Below the pieces are notes generated by a model. The model was not told where the DNA came from. It made no database searches and saw only the letters and a list, made by a program, of their open reading frames with translations. A stretch of 64,000 nt of DNA from Lateolabrax maculatus (lineage: Eukaryota; Chordata; Actinopteri; Acropomatiformes; Lateolabracidae). Shown here piece by piece: positions 25,340 to 37,600 of this stretch (position 1 is the stretch's first letter; each line of letters starts with the position of its first letter). The DNA is taken from positions 4,601,501-4,665,500 of the forward strand of contig CM062200.1 in NCBI GenBank assembly GCA_031216445.1, in the 5' to 3' direction. The translations under genes were made by a program, and so were the position numbers.

Positions 25340-26954
25340 CCCTGTTTTTAGTGGTGCTACGCTTGCCAGCAGTCTTGCACATTATCTGAAGTCAGGGAAG
25401 GATCCAGTCATATTTTCCATCCACTCTCTGTGTCTGACTGGATGTCTGTGCTGGTGGGAGAAAGGAGAACAGGCAGGGAGAAAAAGAGGGAGGGATGGAG
25501 AGCTGGAGTTTGGATGGGGGCTGGGACAGCAGAAAAATCCAGATGCAGACTTGAGAAGAAAGCCAGACGAAGGAACAGAGGAAAAAGGGCCCTTGCTGAA
25601 ATGTGTTTTGTGAGAGAAACAAAGCCAACAGATAGCTGTGTAGCACAACCCACGTCAAATTCAGAAGAAACTCGTGCCATGTGGGTATAAAGAGGAAACC
25701 AGAACTCTGACCTTTTAATCAAAAGATGGGCAATTAACATTAAGCTGCCATTGGATCTGCCAATGGAGGACGTGGTACCATGATGATGGCTTTGACTTTT
25801 TAGCTTTGGGTTCCCCACCATTTCCTCACGCCCCAAAGGGGAGGTGATGTGTCATGCTGGGTGGAGCACATGAGAGGCTGGATTCGTTGGGCAGCTGAGC
25901 TCTAGTTTCAGAAACAGTTTGAATGATTTAAGTAATTTGGCGTCCATTTACCCTTTATACACACCAGTTCATTTTCTGTGGGACTTTTTAGATGATCTAA
26001 TTAGTGATAATTACAAGCAAATGTAAAAAATGTTAAAACGCTTGGACCTTGCACAGATAAAATATGAATATATATACAAATGTATATATATGAACAACAA
26101 AAAATACATTGTGAACAAGGAAATAATAAATTACTTTAACTTCTGGTGATTAATTGAATATATATTGTACATCTACACAGTAGCATAAATTCCAACAAAC
26201 CCTTGCCTGCTATTGTAGAAAATGACTGTCCTCAATGTAAATGACTACTGTAGTGGTGAGAGTGGTGCTCAGCCAGCAAGCACTAACCCCAGCCTGGAGA
26301 CTAAAAAGACAAAAGTTGGGCCTTTATGAGATGATTGCAGTTCACATAGGACTGCACTTGAAGTAGCAGTCAGAAGTGGGCTGAAACATTCACCCTGTAA
26401 TTGAGCATTTACCCATAACGCCGCGTGGAAGTCTCCCTTTTTTTTTTCTTTTTCTACTGATGCTACTGCTTTGAATGAACGTGCAGAGTCTCAGAGCTGG
26501 AAGGTTTATTTTCACGGAGGCGACTGGTGCAGTCACACTAGTTATTTGCTCGTCTGTACACGTACACGGCAGACTCAAGCTGTCCTGACTGTGAATGAGG
26601 ATCTCTGCTGGAGACCTGGAGTTTACAAAGAAGTAGACTCATACCAGGTTTTATTAAATGAGCTGTAGTAGTGCCAAGTCAGAACCCTGGATAGTTTTTA
26701 AGATTATTCTTTTAGCATCTTGCCTTTTGTAGGTCAGAGACGCAGACAGGAAATGGTTAGGGAGATAACAGAACACCCCCATGGACAGTGGTTGATATGA
26801 TGATCTATTTTTTAACACCAACAAACAGTTCCATCTGTAGCAGGTCCTCTATGATCCCATTGTGGATACCAAGTAGTACCAGTACCAGAATCCCCAATAT
26901 CTATACAGATACCAATACAGATCCTTTCATGACAGTATTAAAAGTGAATAATGG

Positions 26955-27060
26955 GACGCCCCCCATGGCTTAACGGCTAAGACGCCAACCTTGAACTGTC
27001 CAGTCCAATCCAGCTGGTGCATCTCTCTCCACTGGTGCTATCTAATAAAGATATAAAGCT
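26955..27060 (+). repeat. tRNA-derived SINE remnant
   Basis: TGGCTTAACGGCTAAGACG resembles an RNA polymerase III A box, a weak B-box-like GTCCAATCC follows, and the end CTATCTAATAAAGATATAAA resembles a common fish SINE tail. The copy is short and decayed, so it is unlikely to be a working tRNA gene. Confidence 0.5.
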
Positions 27061-27124
27061 GTTCTAATCACTACTATCCATTCATTTCTTAAACCCATGC
27101 ATGTTAAAAGACATGGCAGTTTAT

Positions 27125-27161
27125 ATTCACACAGTAAATAACAAATATTTACTGTGTGAAT
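27125..27161. repeat. Perfect 15-bp inverted repeat with 7-nt spacer
   Basis: The arms ATTCACACAGTAAAT and ATTTACTGTGTGAAT are exact reverse complements, separated by seven bases. Transcribed from either strand this would form a stable hairpin. It lies about 65 bp after the SINE remnant and matches no element I can name. Confidence 0.85.
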
Positions 27162-30100
27162 TCTCTGTACTGTAAGTAATGAGGTGATTGATGCTTATAA
27201 TCACACAACAGCAGCAGAGAAGCAAAGAAGCATGCATGAAGAAGACCAATCAAAACAAGAACTGGTATTGGTAGTATTGATTATTTAGGTATCTAACCAC
27301 TAACCCCACCAATCAAAAACTGACTGTACGTTGCACTGAAATGTGAAATCCAAAACATTTTGCATTCATTCAGTCGTCTTTGGATAAGACTACTGTAAAT
27401 TGGCTAGACAGCATAAAACTTTACCTTTTTCTTCGTCCCCTGTATGTTGTACTAATACAAAAAGTTTTAAAGTTTGAGGATTGTTGTTGAGCACCTCTGG
27501 TTTGTGCCATCTCAGGTGGTTATTCTGCATGAAAACGAAAGAGCCAGAAATTCATTTTTACTAAATGTGCACATATAATTTTGGAAAACTGTTAAGATAA
27601 ACAGTATTACGGATGGTAGTCCACTCGATAACAGCCATTTAGAATTTAAAGATACACTGTACAGTGACTGATTTTATTTGCGATACTGTACAATTTTCCT
27701 CATCATACCCTATAATTTGTCTGAAGCAGGTGGGCCTACAATGGGCTTCGAGGCAAACAAAGCATAAAAATGTCTGTGCAAAAACCTGTAATTGAAAATA
27801 ATTAACAAACATCATAATGGCCTGGAACAAAGGTTTAACAGCAAGTAATAGTGGCCTTATCCCGAAATGCCAGTGAGACAGTGAGACATTATAGTTTTAA
27901 AAAGGCAAAAAAAACAAATAAATGCCCTTCAGCACCTTAAATAAGGTGGAATACAACGGGCCTGCAGGCACTAAGTGATAGAAAGAAGTGAGAGAGGGAG
28001 ACAGAGAGGGTTTGGCTTTGTTAGAGTTCGGAGAAGCAAAGGCTCAGAGACTTACAAGTAGAAACACGTGGACAAGGCCAGGCAGATGCTACGTGTTGCT
28101 GGCTACAGCTCAGAGGCTCGCTGGGGAATGCACAGTTTAGGCTTTTTTAGTTACTGTGCAAGCTCTGCCTGGTCTTAGAGCTGCATGTAAACCTTCTTGT
28201 CCAATGAGGCCCCCTCCAAAATGTGAAATTAATTGAGTTACTGCTGATTGCCTGAAGTAAAATGATGCAATTACAGTTCCCATAGCTCCATTCGCATCAT
28301 TACAGGGCATGTTTTGAATAAGAGCTGTATGAGTTGACCCCTCCTGAGGGTCTGCACCACTGGTAACAAACACATGATCCCTCCACCGTCAAACATTTCA
28401 TTGTGGAAAAACAGTCGCACTATTCTCATTAACAGGACGAAAGTTAAGAAAAATCTGTTGCAGTGAAGACACCTTTTCCCACAACCTGTTACATCTTCGG
28501 CTCGTGTACTTCCACAAGCTGCCAATGACAAACTTGGAATTTCCTCCCCCGAGCTTGGTGGCTGCAATTCAGTTATTTCTGTAATCCTTCTCTTACAGCA
28601 CAAACACTGTCAAGGATGGATTTCTAGTGATTACTTACACTGGCAAAGCTGAGAGTTGTGGATTGTTTCAGATTCTCTTGGCTGAAGAACCTGATAAAAG
28701 TATATTTGCTAAACTATGCTAAATATCTTTTTCACAAGTTAGAAAACAAGCTGCACTGGTAGTATATTTGAATGCAGCTGAAACTCCATAAACTCATTCG
28801 GAGCGCTTCCACCCAAACCACCAGTCTGAACTCTGAGAGTCTCGCCGCAAAAAAATATATTATAGATTGCAGCAACTCCAAACACCAGAAAATTACCAGT
28901 TCTATTTTAACACTGTCCTGTGCGCTTGGGCTTCATTTCACTCATGGAAAGTCACTCAGAAAGTACAGCTTTAAAATATATGTATTCCATCTATTCGTCT
29001 AGTGTATTTTACACAATTACAACACGGATGAAAGAAAGAGAATAAAAGCAATAGTCATATAATTGTGCTGAGGAAAGGTTTTCAAGTGAAAATCACAGTG
29101 ACACCACACAGGGACAGGTCTTATCAAACTAGTTTCCTGCCAGAGAAACGGACTTCCCTGTTTTCATTACATTCAAAACACCATGAAACCTGTGATATTC
29201 TGTAACTTTAACAGTTCACTCTCATCCTTCTTTTTCTTATGAAAAAAAAAAAAGTCACTCAAATGGGTGTGTCTTGAAGCGTCCTCGTCATGCACTTGTG
29301 GCAGTTTAAATCACTTTATTGTTGCTTTATGCGTGTGCTGCAAACAAGGGTTCACTGCATCACTGCAGCAGCCATCATTGCCACACACTCATCATCTAAC
29401 AATGAAACTAAACTAAAACTATTCAACAATGACCACGCAGAAAGATATCAAATGGTCAACAGGAAAAGACAAGAATTATTTGAAAGGAAGGTTATAAGAT
29501 ACTGAGGAAAATCTACACTCCACTATTTCTATATTACAATTTATTAATACATACATGTTTTGTTGGAGGTAATTTACAATATGAGAAAATATGTATATTA
29601 CACAAATACAGGTTACATAGCAGTATCTCCATGCTCATAAAAGTGATGTAAACCTCCTGCAGACTGCAATGGAGGTTAAACAAGTACATGATATAAGGTG
29701 TACTGTAACACTTCGCAGAAAATAAAGAGAAAAAGTGTAAATAGTCATTGAAATGGAGATTGGCAGCTGTCTGTCTGTTTGGCAGGTGTTTGAGCAGACA
29801 CCCAGCTTTCATTAGACGAGGAACAGATGCTAAAAAATACCTGCTTAGTGCAAACAAAATCTCTAAACACAGAGGTTTCCCCGGAAACTATTAATTTTCC
29901 CTGCAGCTGAAGTCATATCAAGCCAACGTGTTTGCACTGACTGTGTGTATGTGGACATGCAAATGTCTTCAGAGCAGAAGAAAACAAATGTATCGATTAT
30001 AAGAAATGCTTCAATAAACATCCGAGTGAGCTTTTTGAAGAGGTTTTTGGACACTAATGTTCACTTAGTATCATGATTTCATACTGTTATAGTCTTTGTG

Positions 30101-31021
30101 ATGAAGTAGACTAGGTTGTGTTACAGGTTACAGTTAATGACCACAGGGTGAAGTCTTACTGTATTTTATAAACTTTTCTTCTTTTCTCACAATGGATGCA
30201 AGATGTATTTCAGAATTAAAACATTCCCCTGAATCTTTGTGCTCACATACAATAAAGAAAACTTGCTATTCCATCATTTGATCATATCTACTACCGGCTC
30301 ACCCGTCTAACATGCTTTTGTGCTTGTGATAAATGTTGCTAAATGTCTAATATCCATATTCCTCATCTATTCCAACAAATGAAAACAGGACAGGTTCTCT
30401 GGGTTGAATGTCAAAAAGAGAAGACAACGGCAGAGAGTAAATGAAAAGGTCAAACTGGGCCACACTGCAGTTGTAGAAGCTGCAACGTGTCCACAGTGTA
30501 ACCAGACTGCTTTGTGGATCTGCCAAATTTTTTCTTCTCTCTCCCTCCCTCCCTGTCTCTAACATCACGGGATGGCCATGCCTCTTTTGAAAAAGATGGA
30601 TTATAACACAGGTTATTTTACATGTTTTAAAATGTCATACACAAGATGAAAGCCCCTTTATATTTGTATGAAGGAGTAAGAGGAAGGGTTCAGAAGCCTA
30701 ATAATGAGGGGAAACATACAAAGTAAATTCTTTGGAAAATGTTTCACTTAAAGATGGAAAAAAATGGATACAATGTGTGTGTAAAGTTATATTTAATCAT
30801 GATGTTTTGTACGTACAGGATGCTGGTGTGAAACTGTAGTTGCTTGCAGGTGCTTGATACTCAGAAGGTGTACAGGCCCAGAATAATATACCTATACCTA
30901 GTTTTAATACCTAGATAACAACATGCAGGTCTCCCTCTCTAAGCTCTTGGATCAAAATAAAAACTTGTTTCCCCTGCAAACATTAAAGGAGCCCCAGATC
31001 ATCTCCATCAGCTTTGCTCTC

Positions 31022-31040
31022 CGTGCGTAAATTACGCACG
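31022..31040. promoter_or_regulatory. CpG-containing palindrome upstream of col1a1
   Basis: CGTGCGTAA, one A, then TTACGCACG: nine-base arms that pair perfectly, about 460 bp upstream of the TATA box. Each arm contains TTACGCA, a sequence similar to bZIP (C/EBP or PAR-bZIP) half sites. Regulatory function is inferred from the symmetry and position only. Confidence 0.4.
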
Positions 31041-31440
31041 CTTTGAAGCCTGAACCCTTTCTTTTCCTTTTAACTGCACAACTGAAATCAACCCAGTCCT
31101 CTGTTGTTCTGCATATCCTTAATAAACTGGGGCCTAATGAAGCTGCAAATGATCTCTTCTAATAATAAAACCATCCACAGTCCAGACGATTCAAAATCAG
31201 CTCAGCGACACCCTGTCTCAGGTTGGATGCCCGAAAGACAAAACACCCCAACAAAAGCCTCAATTAGGAAAGTCCATGGAGAAGCAGAAGACGATAAAAC
31301 ACGTCTGAACGGTGGAGAGCCGTGGCGTTAATGATGAGTGTCCTCATCATCCACGTTTGAGCTGAAACGTGAACTTGTTTGACACGCGCTAAGACGGCCC
31401 CTCTCTCTGATGAAGGAGGGACTGTGACTTGAACATGTAC

Positions 31441-31515
31441 AAGTTATCTGGTGCGCACGGGACCTCCCCAAAAGTTTTGGCATATAAAAGCCAAGCTAAG
31501 TCATTTGTTTAGGCA
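31441..31515 (+). promoter_or_regulatory. col1a1: col1a1 core promoter with TATA box
   Basis: TATAAAA at 31483-31489 lies about 155 bp upstream of the start codon and is preceded directly by the near-palindrome CCAAAAGTTTTGG (31468-31480). Transcription would be expected to start about 25-30 bp downstream, near 31513. A TATA-driven promoter at this distance fits type I collagen genes. I saw no clear CCAAT box in the expected upstream position. Confidence 0.7.
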
Positions 31516-31612
31516 GTAGGGAGTTTCTGCTAGGGTCTGGATTGGAGTGTTACACAGACCGGACCCTACCGTGTATGAGTGGTGTCTGAGGAGAAAAAGG
31601 ATTCCCGCTTGC

Positions 31613-31660
31613 CGCAAAGAATCTACATGTCTAATATTTAGACATGTTCAGCTTTGTGGA
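31613..31660 (+). promoter_or_regulatory. col1a1: Conserved collagen 5' stem-loop with short upstream ORF
   Basis: The start codon lies in one arm of a hairpin. ACATGTCTA (31625-31633) pairs with TAGACATGT (31639-31647) across a five-base loop. An upstream ATG at 31627 opens a four-codon frame that stops at 31641, three bases before the true start at 31644. This matches the stem-loop in human type I and III procollagen mRNAs that LARP6 binds to coordinate translation; the flanks CTACATGTCTA and TAGACATGTTCAGCTTTGTGG-like bases are nearly as in human. LARP6 binding here is inferred from that conservation. Confidence 0.85.
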
Positions 31661-34600
31661 TATTCGGTTAGCGCTGCTGCTCAGCGCGGCAGTGCTTTTG
31701 GCCAGAGGTCAAGGCGAGGACGATAGTAAGTATCACTTTCAAACATTGATTTGAGTTGTTTTTTTTGGGACTGTGGCACCCTCAGGATGTGGACAGCCCG
31801 CAAGGATGCTGAGCAGTTTGCTGGATCTGATCGTCCTCTGTGGGATACCAGTGGGCACAGATTGTGAAAGTTGTAACTCAGTGAGGCGCTTTGGTGTTTT
31901 TTTGTTTTTTTTTGTTTGGAAATCTGGAAGCGAATAGGGATTTATAAAACTTTTCTTTATTGTTTGCTGCTCTCACTGACGTGCAGATACATGTCCAATG
32001 TGCGCCCGCGTGCTGGAGCGCAAACCTGAGGGGAGCAGCTGCACCACCTCTGATGCGCAATGACAGACCACTGGGTTCAAAGAGTTGATGCAGAGAACAA
32101 GCATAAAGAAACTTTAAAATGGAAAATCCCTTTGATTCAATCTTAATTATATTTAGTGTGGAAAGTTTTTTTCACCAGTTTTCAAAAAAAAAAAAAAAAA
32201 AAATGCATCCCAGTTCACAAATATGTTCCAAAGTCTGCAGTTTCCTGAACTTTGTCTTTTTTTTTAGTAGTTTTAATATTAATGCATCAAAAAATCTGCT
32301 GACAAAGTTTGTCGGGGAACCAAACTTGATAAAGTAGACACCACTTCAAAAGTTTTAAGGATAAACTTTTGCATTAAAGCTTCCTGAGAATGTCACCCTG
32401 AATTAAACATGTTCATCCACTTTGTATAAAATTGGGCTTTGTTAGATGAAAAAAGGACAATGGAAAAATCGCTTAAGTCTGACGTCGACGGTAAAATGGT
32501 CTAGACATCAATTAATCACCATCCAGAGGAGGGTGCGGAAGATCTCTTTCTGCAGGGTAACAGCGCCTCTCGCTGGCAAATACTGGTATTTCTGTGCGTC
32601 CATCCTCCAAACCTCGGTCCTCCCACCTCCAAGGCACAGCCTGAAATGTGATTAGGCCCCGTGTGTTTTTCCACTCCTCGTTTTTGAGGAGAAGATTTTA
32701 AACTACATTGATCAGAAATGTTGGATTGTGTCTTGTGCTACATTTGTTCCTGTTGCACACCAAAGCCTGTATTCTAACACTTTCCAGGCCCAAATTGTTT
32801 AAACCTTCTGTCAGCAGGCACTGATGTTACACTTCATTAGATACTTCATTCCTGCTCACAAATCAGTCACCATCAGATTATTCAATAAAAGCCACAAGTC
32901 TTCCACATCTTAATGAAGTCCTAATCTAGGTAGAATGACACAGGTGGAAAAACAAATCTAAAAATAACTTTAAAAAGGCAGCTCTAGGGGTAAATGGAAT
33001 TACTAAAAAAAGGGGTTTGGGGCCAAAGTTGATTAGTTTACAGTCTCTTATTTGAAAGAACAATATTGCTCAGCATGGGGTAACTGCTAAATGATTATTA
33101 CAGAATATTATGCTGGTTTGCAAGCAGCGTCTGGTGTCTGACATAAGCCTATCGGGCACATCTGGTTCCCGTATGATGCACACCTGTGCAGGTGTAGCCA
33201 AGGCTCAACTAAATTACATACTTTAGTTTACTAATTTTGGACATTCAGACCATGTTTGAACTATTTTTGGATGTTCCATCTTATCTAATGTTACCAAACT
33301 CACCGTGGTTTTCTCCCCTCAGGCACATTCGGCAGCTGCACATTAGATGGACAGTTCTACAACGATAAGGATGTATGGAAACCAGAGCCCTGCCAGATCT
33401 GCGTCTGCGACAGTGGAACCGTCATGTGCGACGAGGTGATCTGCGAGGACACATCCGAATGTGCCGATCCCATCATCCCAGAGGGAGAGTGCTGCCCTAT
33501 CTGCCCAGACACCGATGGTACTTCACCTTCATCCTCCTCACCAATTCTGTGGTTAATTAGCTTTGTGGCGCCACCTAGTGCCTCCCACCTCATCTGGCCA
33601 CAAATGGACTTGAGGCCCTAAGCCTGCCTGCTTTCCTGAGGATTTTTCATTCAGAAAAGAATCGCTATGGATTTACCTTTTGTTCATTTCATACTAATGC
33701 ATTCTTTTAACGGTGGATTATACCTGCTCTTTGGCGAAGTCTGGCAATGAATATGTAATTTCCCAACATTCCTACCTCTGCAGTGACACTGCATGGCGCA
33801 ACAGGGCCTACACCCGTCACGTCTCCCAAAACAACACTTATATATATTTATTTTCCTCCTTTTCCACAACAGATAATATTTAGAATGAAATGAATATGCT
33901 TTTGAGTCAGTAAATCAATGAAATACTTCTTTAATCATACCTGACTCCCGGCCTGGACTTGCTATAGATAGCTGTGGCTTGTTCAGCCTATTGTTAGGTT
34001 TAACCCAAACACTTTACAATATTTTATAAATGTCTGAAATGATGAATGTGTCTCATAAATGTTCAAGAGGTGTTGACATGTTCTTTTTCTCCGTTGGTTC
34101 TGTAGGACCCCTGGTTCCAGAAGAGGTATTTTGCCTTTTTAACTTTGTTTGATATTGAAATGTGTGACTAAGGTGTGAGACCCAAACTTCATATTGGTCT
34201 CTCTTTGGAGATGCTGGCATGGCCCAGTTTAGTTTGCCTGCTTATATTCTAGATGATTCACCTGTTTTTACAGTCTGGATGAAACTTTGCAGCACAGCCT
34301 AACTCCCTTTCTCTATCCATCCATAGCCAACAAAGGGAGACGTTGGCCCCAAGGGAGACAGGGTAGGTTCCTGTTGACTTGAACTCTCGACATCCCTCAC
34401 ACTGTTCAAGAGGCCTTTTCTGTGCTTTAATGCAAACAACACCTCTGTTTTTTAAAATAATAAATTGTATATGTGTTGAAGGACAAACTTAGTTTGGACA
34501 AGAGTAATGTTTAAGCAACCTTGTTTTATAGGTATATTTGAATATGATTATTTTAGATGCATTTGTTCTAATGACACACCAGTGTGTCCCTGTTGTGATG

Positions 34601-37600
34601 GTTATAGTGTAGGTTTCATAACAAATTATATTTTTTAAATTCAGTTTCAGTGACATTTCAGTATAAATTATGCATCTTTGCTGCATTGCATGTGGTTAAA
34701 TATTTTTCAATAGTTATATAATAGTTTTAAAGGCATAGTTTTTTCTTTTTTATACATGTCACCAATTGACTGACTAAAAATGTGAAAATATACACAGTGT
34801 TATTATGTGTTTGCTGAGTGAGTCCCTACAAACTAATCTAGATGCTGGTAAATCTGCTATGACATAATTGTTGTTGATGCCTTGGATAATTAGGTCACAA
34901 GGTCAACAGGTCGTCTAAAGTTCAAAGGTCACATTAAGCAAATTTGTTTATAAAATGATGAAGTAATATCAAATAACTGTCCAAAGACAACAGCAAGAAA
35001 TTCAACTTTTTTGTAAACATGTATGATTCAAAACCAGCATTAGCCCAACAGAAAAATTACATATTTATTGATATTTTTTTTTTAACAAATCATGTACAGT
35101 ATAACATTTCATTTTTGCTCTGGAAATTGGTCCATATATATAATTATTTCATAGAAATGACATAGTGTGATCTCATTTGGTTGAGGTATAATTCTTCCTG
35201 CAAGGTGAATTAAAAAGGAATTGCATGAATGAAAAATTAGTAAACAATGTTGCTAACTTAGCTTGACTTTTCTGCAGGGTCTTCCCGGTCCTCCTGGCAA
35301 TGATGGATTAGACGGACAGCCTGGTCTTCCTGGCCCACCCGGCCCCCCTGGCCCTCCTGGCCTTGGCGGAGTAAGTATCTCCAAGTCACAACGTCCAGGA
35401 AGTCTAGGATTAAGTTTTGTAGATTACTCAATTCTGCTTACAAATGAGATACATCTTAAAAACCCCACGGTAGTCCAGGCTAGAATATCTGCTGTGATCT
35501 TTTTATGTGTCAGTTCCACCAATGAGTCCTCATTTTGAGGCTTTGTGCTAGAGAGGAACTAGGAAATCACCTCCATATTTATCTAATCATATGCAGAGTG
35601 AAAGTCACCGCAACAGTACAAAGTCTCTCAAGAACAGTATTCTTATACATATACAGTAAGTGTTGTTTCTCCAAAGCTGAGTGACTAATTCTTTATCTTC
35701 TACCCTTACAGAACCTCCTTCCTCAAATGAGCTATGTTGACCACTCCAAATCCAGCAGCCCACCAATAGTTGGCCCAATGGTATGAAGGCTTTGCTCTTT
35801 CTCAGTGTACCTTCATTGCTAAATATGCAAAGAGTTTCTGTTTAGACGTTTTGCTTTTTGCTTGCAGTGTGATGTTGCTCATCTCATAGACAAATAAAAA
35901 GAATCTAATAGCTTTTTTTCTCATCTTCATCAACAGGGTATCATGGGTCCTCGTGGTCCTCCTGGACCCCCTGGCTCCAATGTAAGTATTCCCTTATCAG
36001 TTACATGACAGTTCAGATTCTCATTTTGACAATACACTCAATGATATCCCTCAATATCAAATATATGACACTATATCTAAGATAAATGTATAAACACAAA
36101 CAGATATTGTGTTAATATGTTGTTGTTGTTGTTGTTGTCCATCAGGGTCCTCAGGGTTTCACTGGTCCCCCTGGCGAGCCTGGTGAGCCCGGAGCCACTG
36201 TGAGTATATAAAATGTTCTGCTGAATAATGTTGCTCTTGGTGTTGAGTTTGGGGGGAAATGTCAGCGTTATCCACATTAATGAGGCACAACACTATTCTG
36301 TGTTTTGATGATGAAACACAGAAATCTGCATGATTCCATTTTATCCATATGATTACAGTTTTTGGGTATTTGTTATTGATAGATACTTTTTACCATGTTA
36401 CTTCCTGTATCCTGTGTCCCACTTCCTGTTGTAATCACTGACCCACTGACACACATCTGCACACACCACTTTTTGTTAGTGATAAATATCCCCTCACCCT
36501 GTCTTCTTTGTGAATATTCACAGAAATATACTTCAAATAGTCAATTTGTGCTAATCCAGTTGCTTATTGTGGTTTTTAGGGTGCCATGGGTCCTCGTGGT
36601 CCTGTTGGCCCCCCTGGAAAGAACGGAGATGATGTAAGTGATTTATTGATTATTTTTCCCTGCCTATCCCTCTTTACAAGGCACTTCTTCGGATATTATA
36701 TTAATGTATAACCTAAGGAAAGACATTTAATTGAACCTTCTAACACTTAACGGATATTGTATTTTCCTTGTTGTTGTTATCCTTCTGATGCATGACGTAT
36801 AGTAAATTATTTATTGTCTAAAGGATATGTACTGTAGCTGGTTAGGGGTGATACTTCCGCACCCTGATCAGCACATACTGACCTGCTCGCTGTGTGTCTT
36901 CAACAGGGTGAGCCTGGCAAAGCTGGTCGCCCCGGTGAGCGTGGAGCTGCTGGCCCTCAGGTGAGCGATGCCCATCGAGGCCAAAAAGGAATCCTACATT
37001 GACATTAATGTAAAACCTGTTGGTCAGCATGCACACAAAATGAGACCTGATGATTTAACTTATTTTTAAATGATCAACCCAGTTTTAGAAGCATTTTCAA
37101 ATAATTGTCCAGTGTGTTCAGTAGGTAAAAAATGAAAGTTTATTACAGGAAGTTGCCTGAGACCTCTGCATGTTGTTTTAGAAACTTAGTTATTGAAATA
37201 TCTCTCGTTTTACTCCTGCAGGGTGCTCGTGGATTCCCCGGAACCCCTGGACTCCCCGGCATCAAGGGACACAGAGTGAGTTTGGAAGAGCGTTGAATTG
37301 AAAAATCACATTTTCAACTGCTGCGATGTTGCAGTGAGTGGCGACTGACCTGAGGATGCTGATTGAATTTGTTCACAGGGTTTCAGCGGTCTGGATGGAG
37401 CTAAGGGAGACGCTGGACCTGCTGGCCCCAAGGTAGGATAACAGGATGCACTGTTGCTCATCAAAACAGGAATCTCATGATAAATTGAGCCACAATTGTA
37501 GTTTGAACCACTAGGCTACAGCCATTCCTATACAAATGTCTCATTCGTCCTTCTGTATTTGCCTACAGGGAGAGGGCGGTGCCCCCGGTGAGAACGGTAT

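Larger units (their letters stand above)
16001..31400. other. Intergenic region, right half: no gene supported, upstream flank of col1a1
   Basis: Again no protein-coding exons are recognisable. The region contains diverged repeats, a pyrimidine-rich block (17985-18125), a CT microsatellite, a purine-rich block (about 25440-25600), a tRNA-derived SINE remnant and a perfect 15-bp inverted repeat. Being upstream of a highly regulated collagen gene, it may hold enhancers, but the sequence alone does not show this. Confidence 0.55.

Noticed and set aside
25382..25836. Several overlapping frames up to 142 codons
   Set aside because: They lie in a purine-rich block next to a CT microsatellite; multiple frames are open in parallel and none resembles a protein family.
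26955..27030. Possible functional tRNA gene
   Set aside because: Only the A-box-like part is convincing. The B box is degraded, I could not fold a cloverleaf, and the tail is SINE-like.
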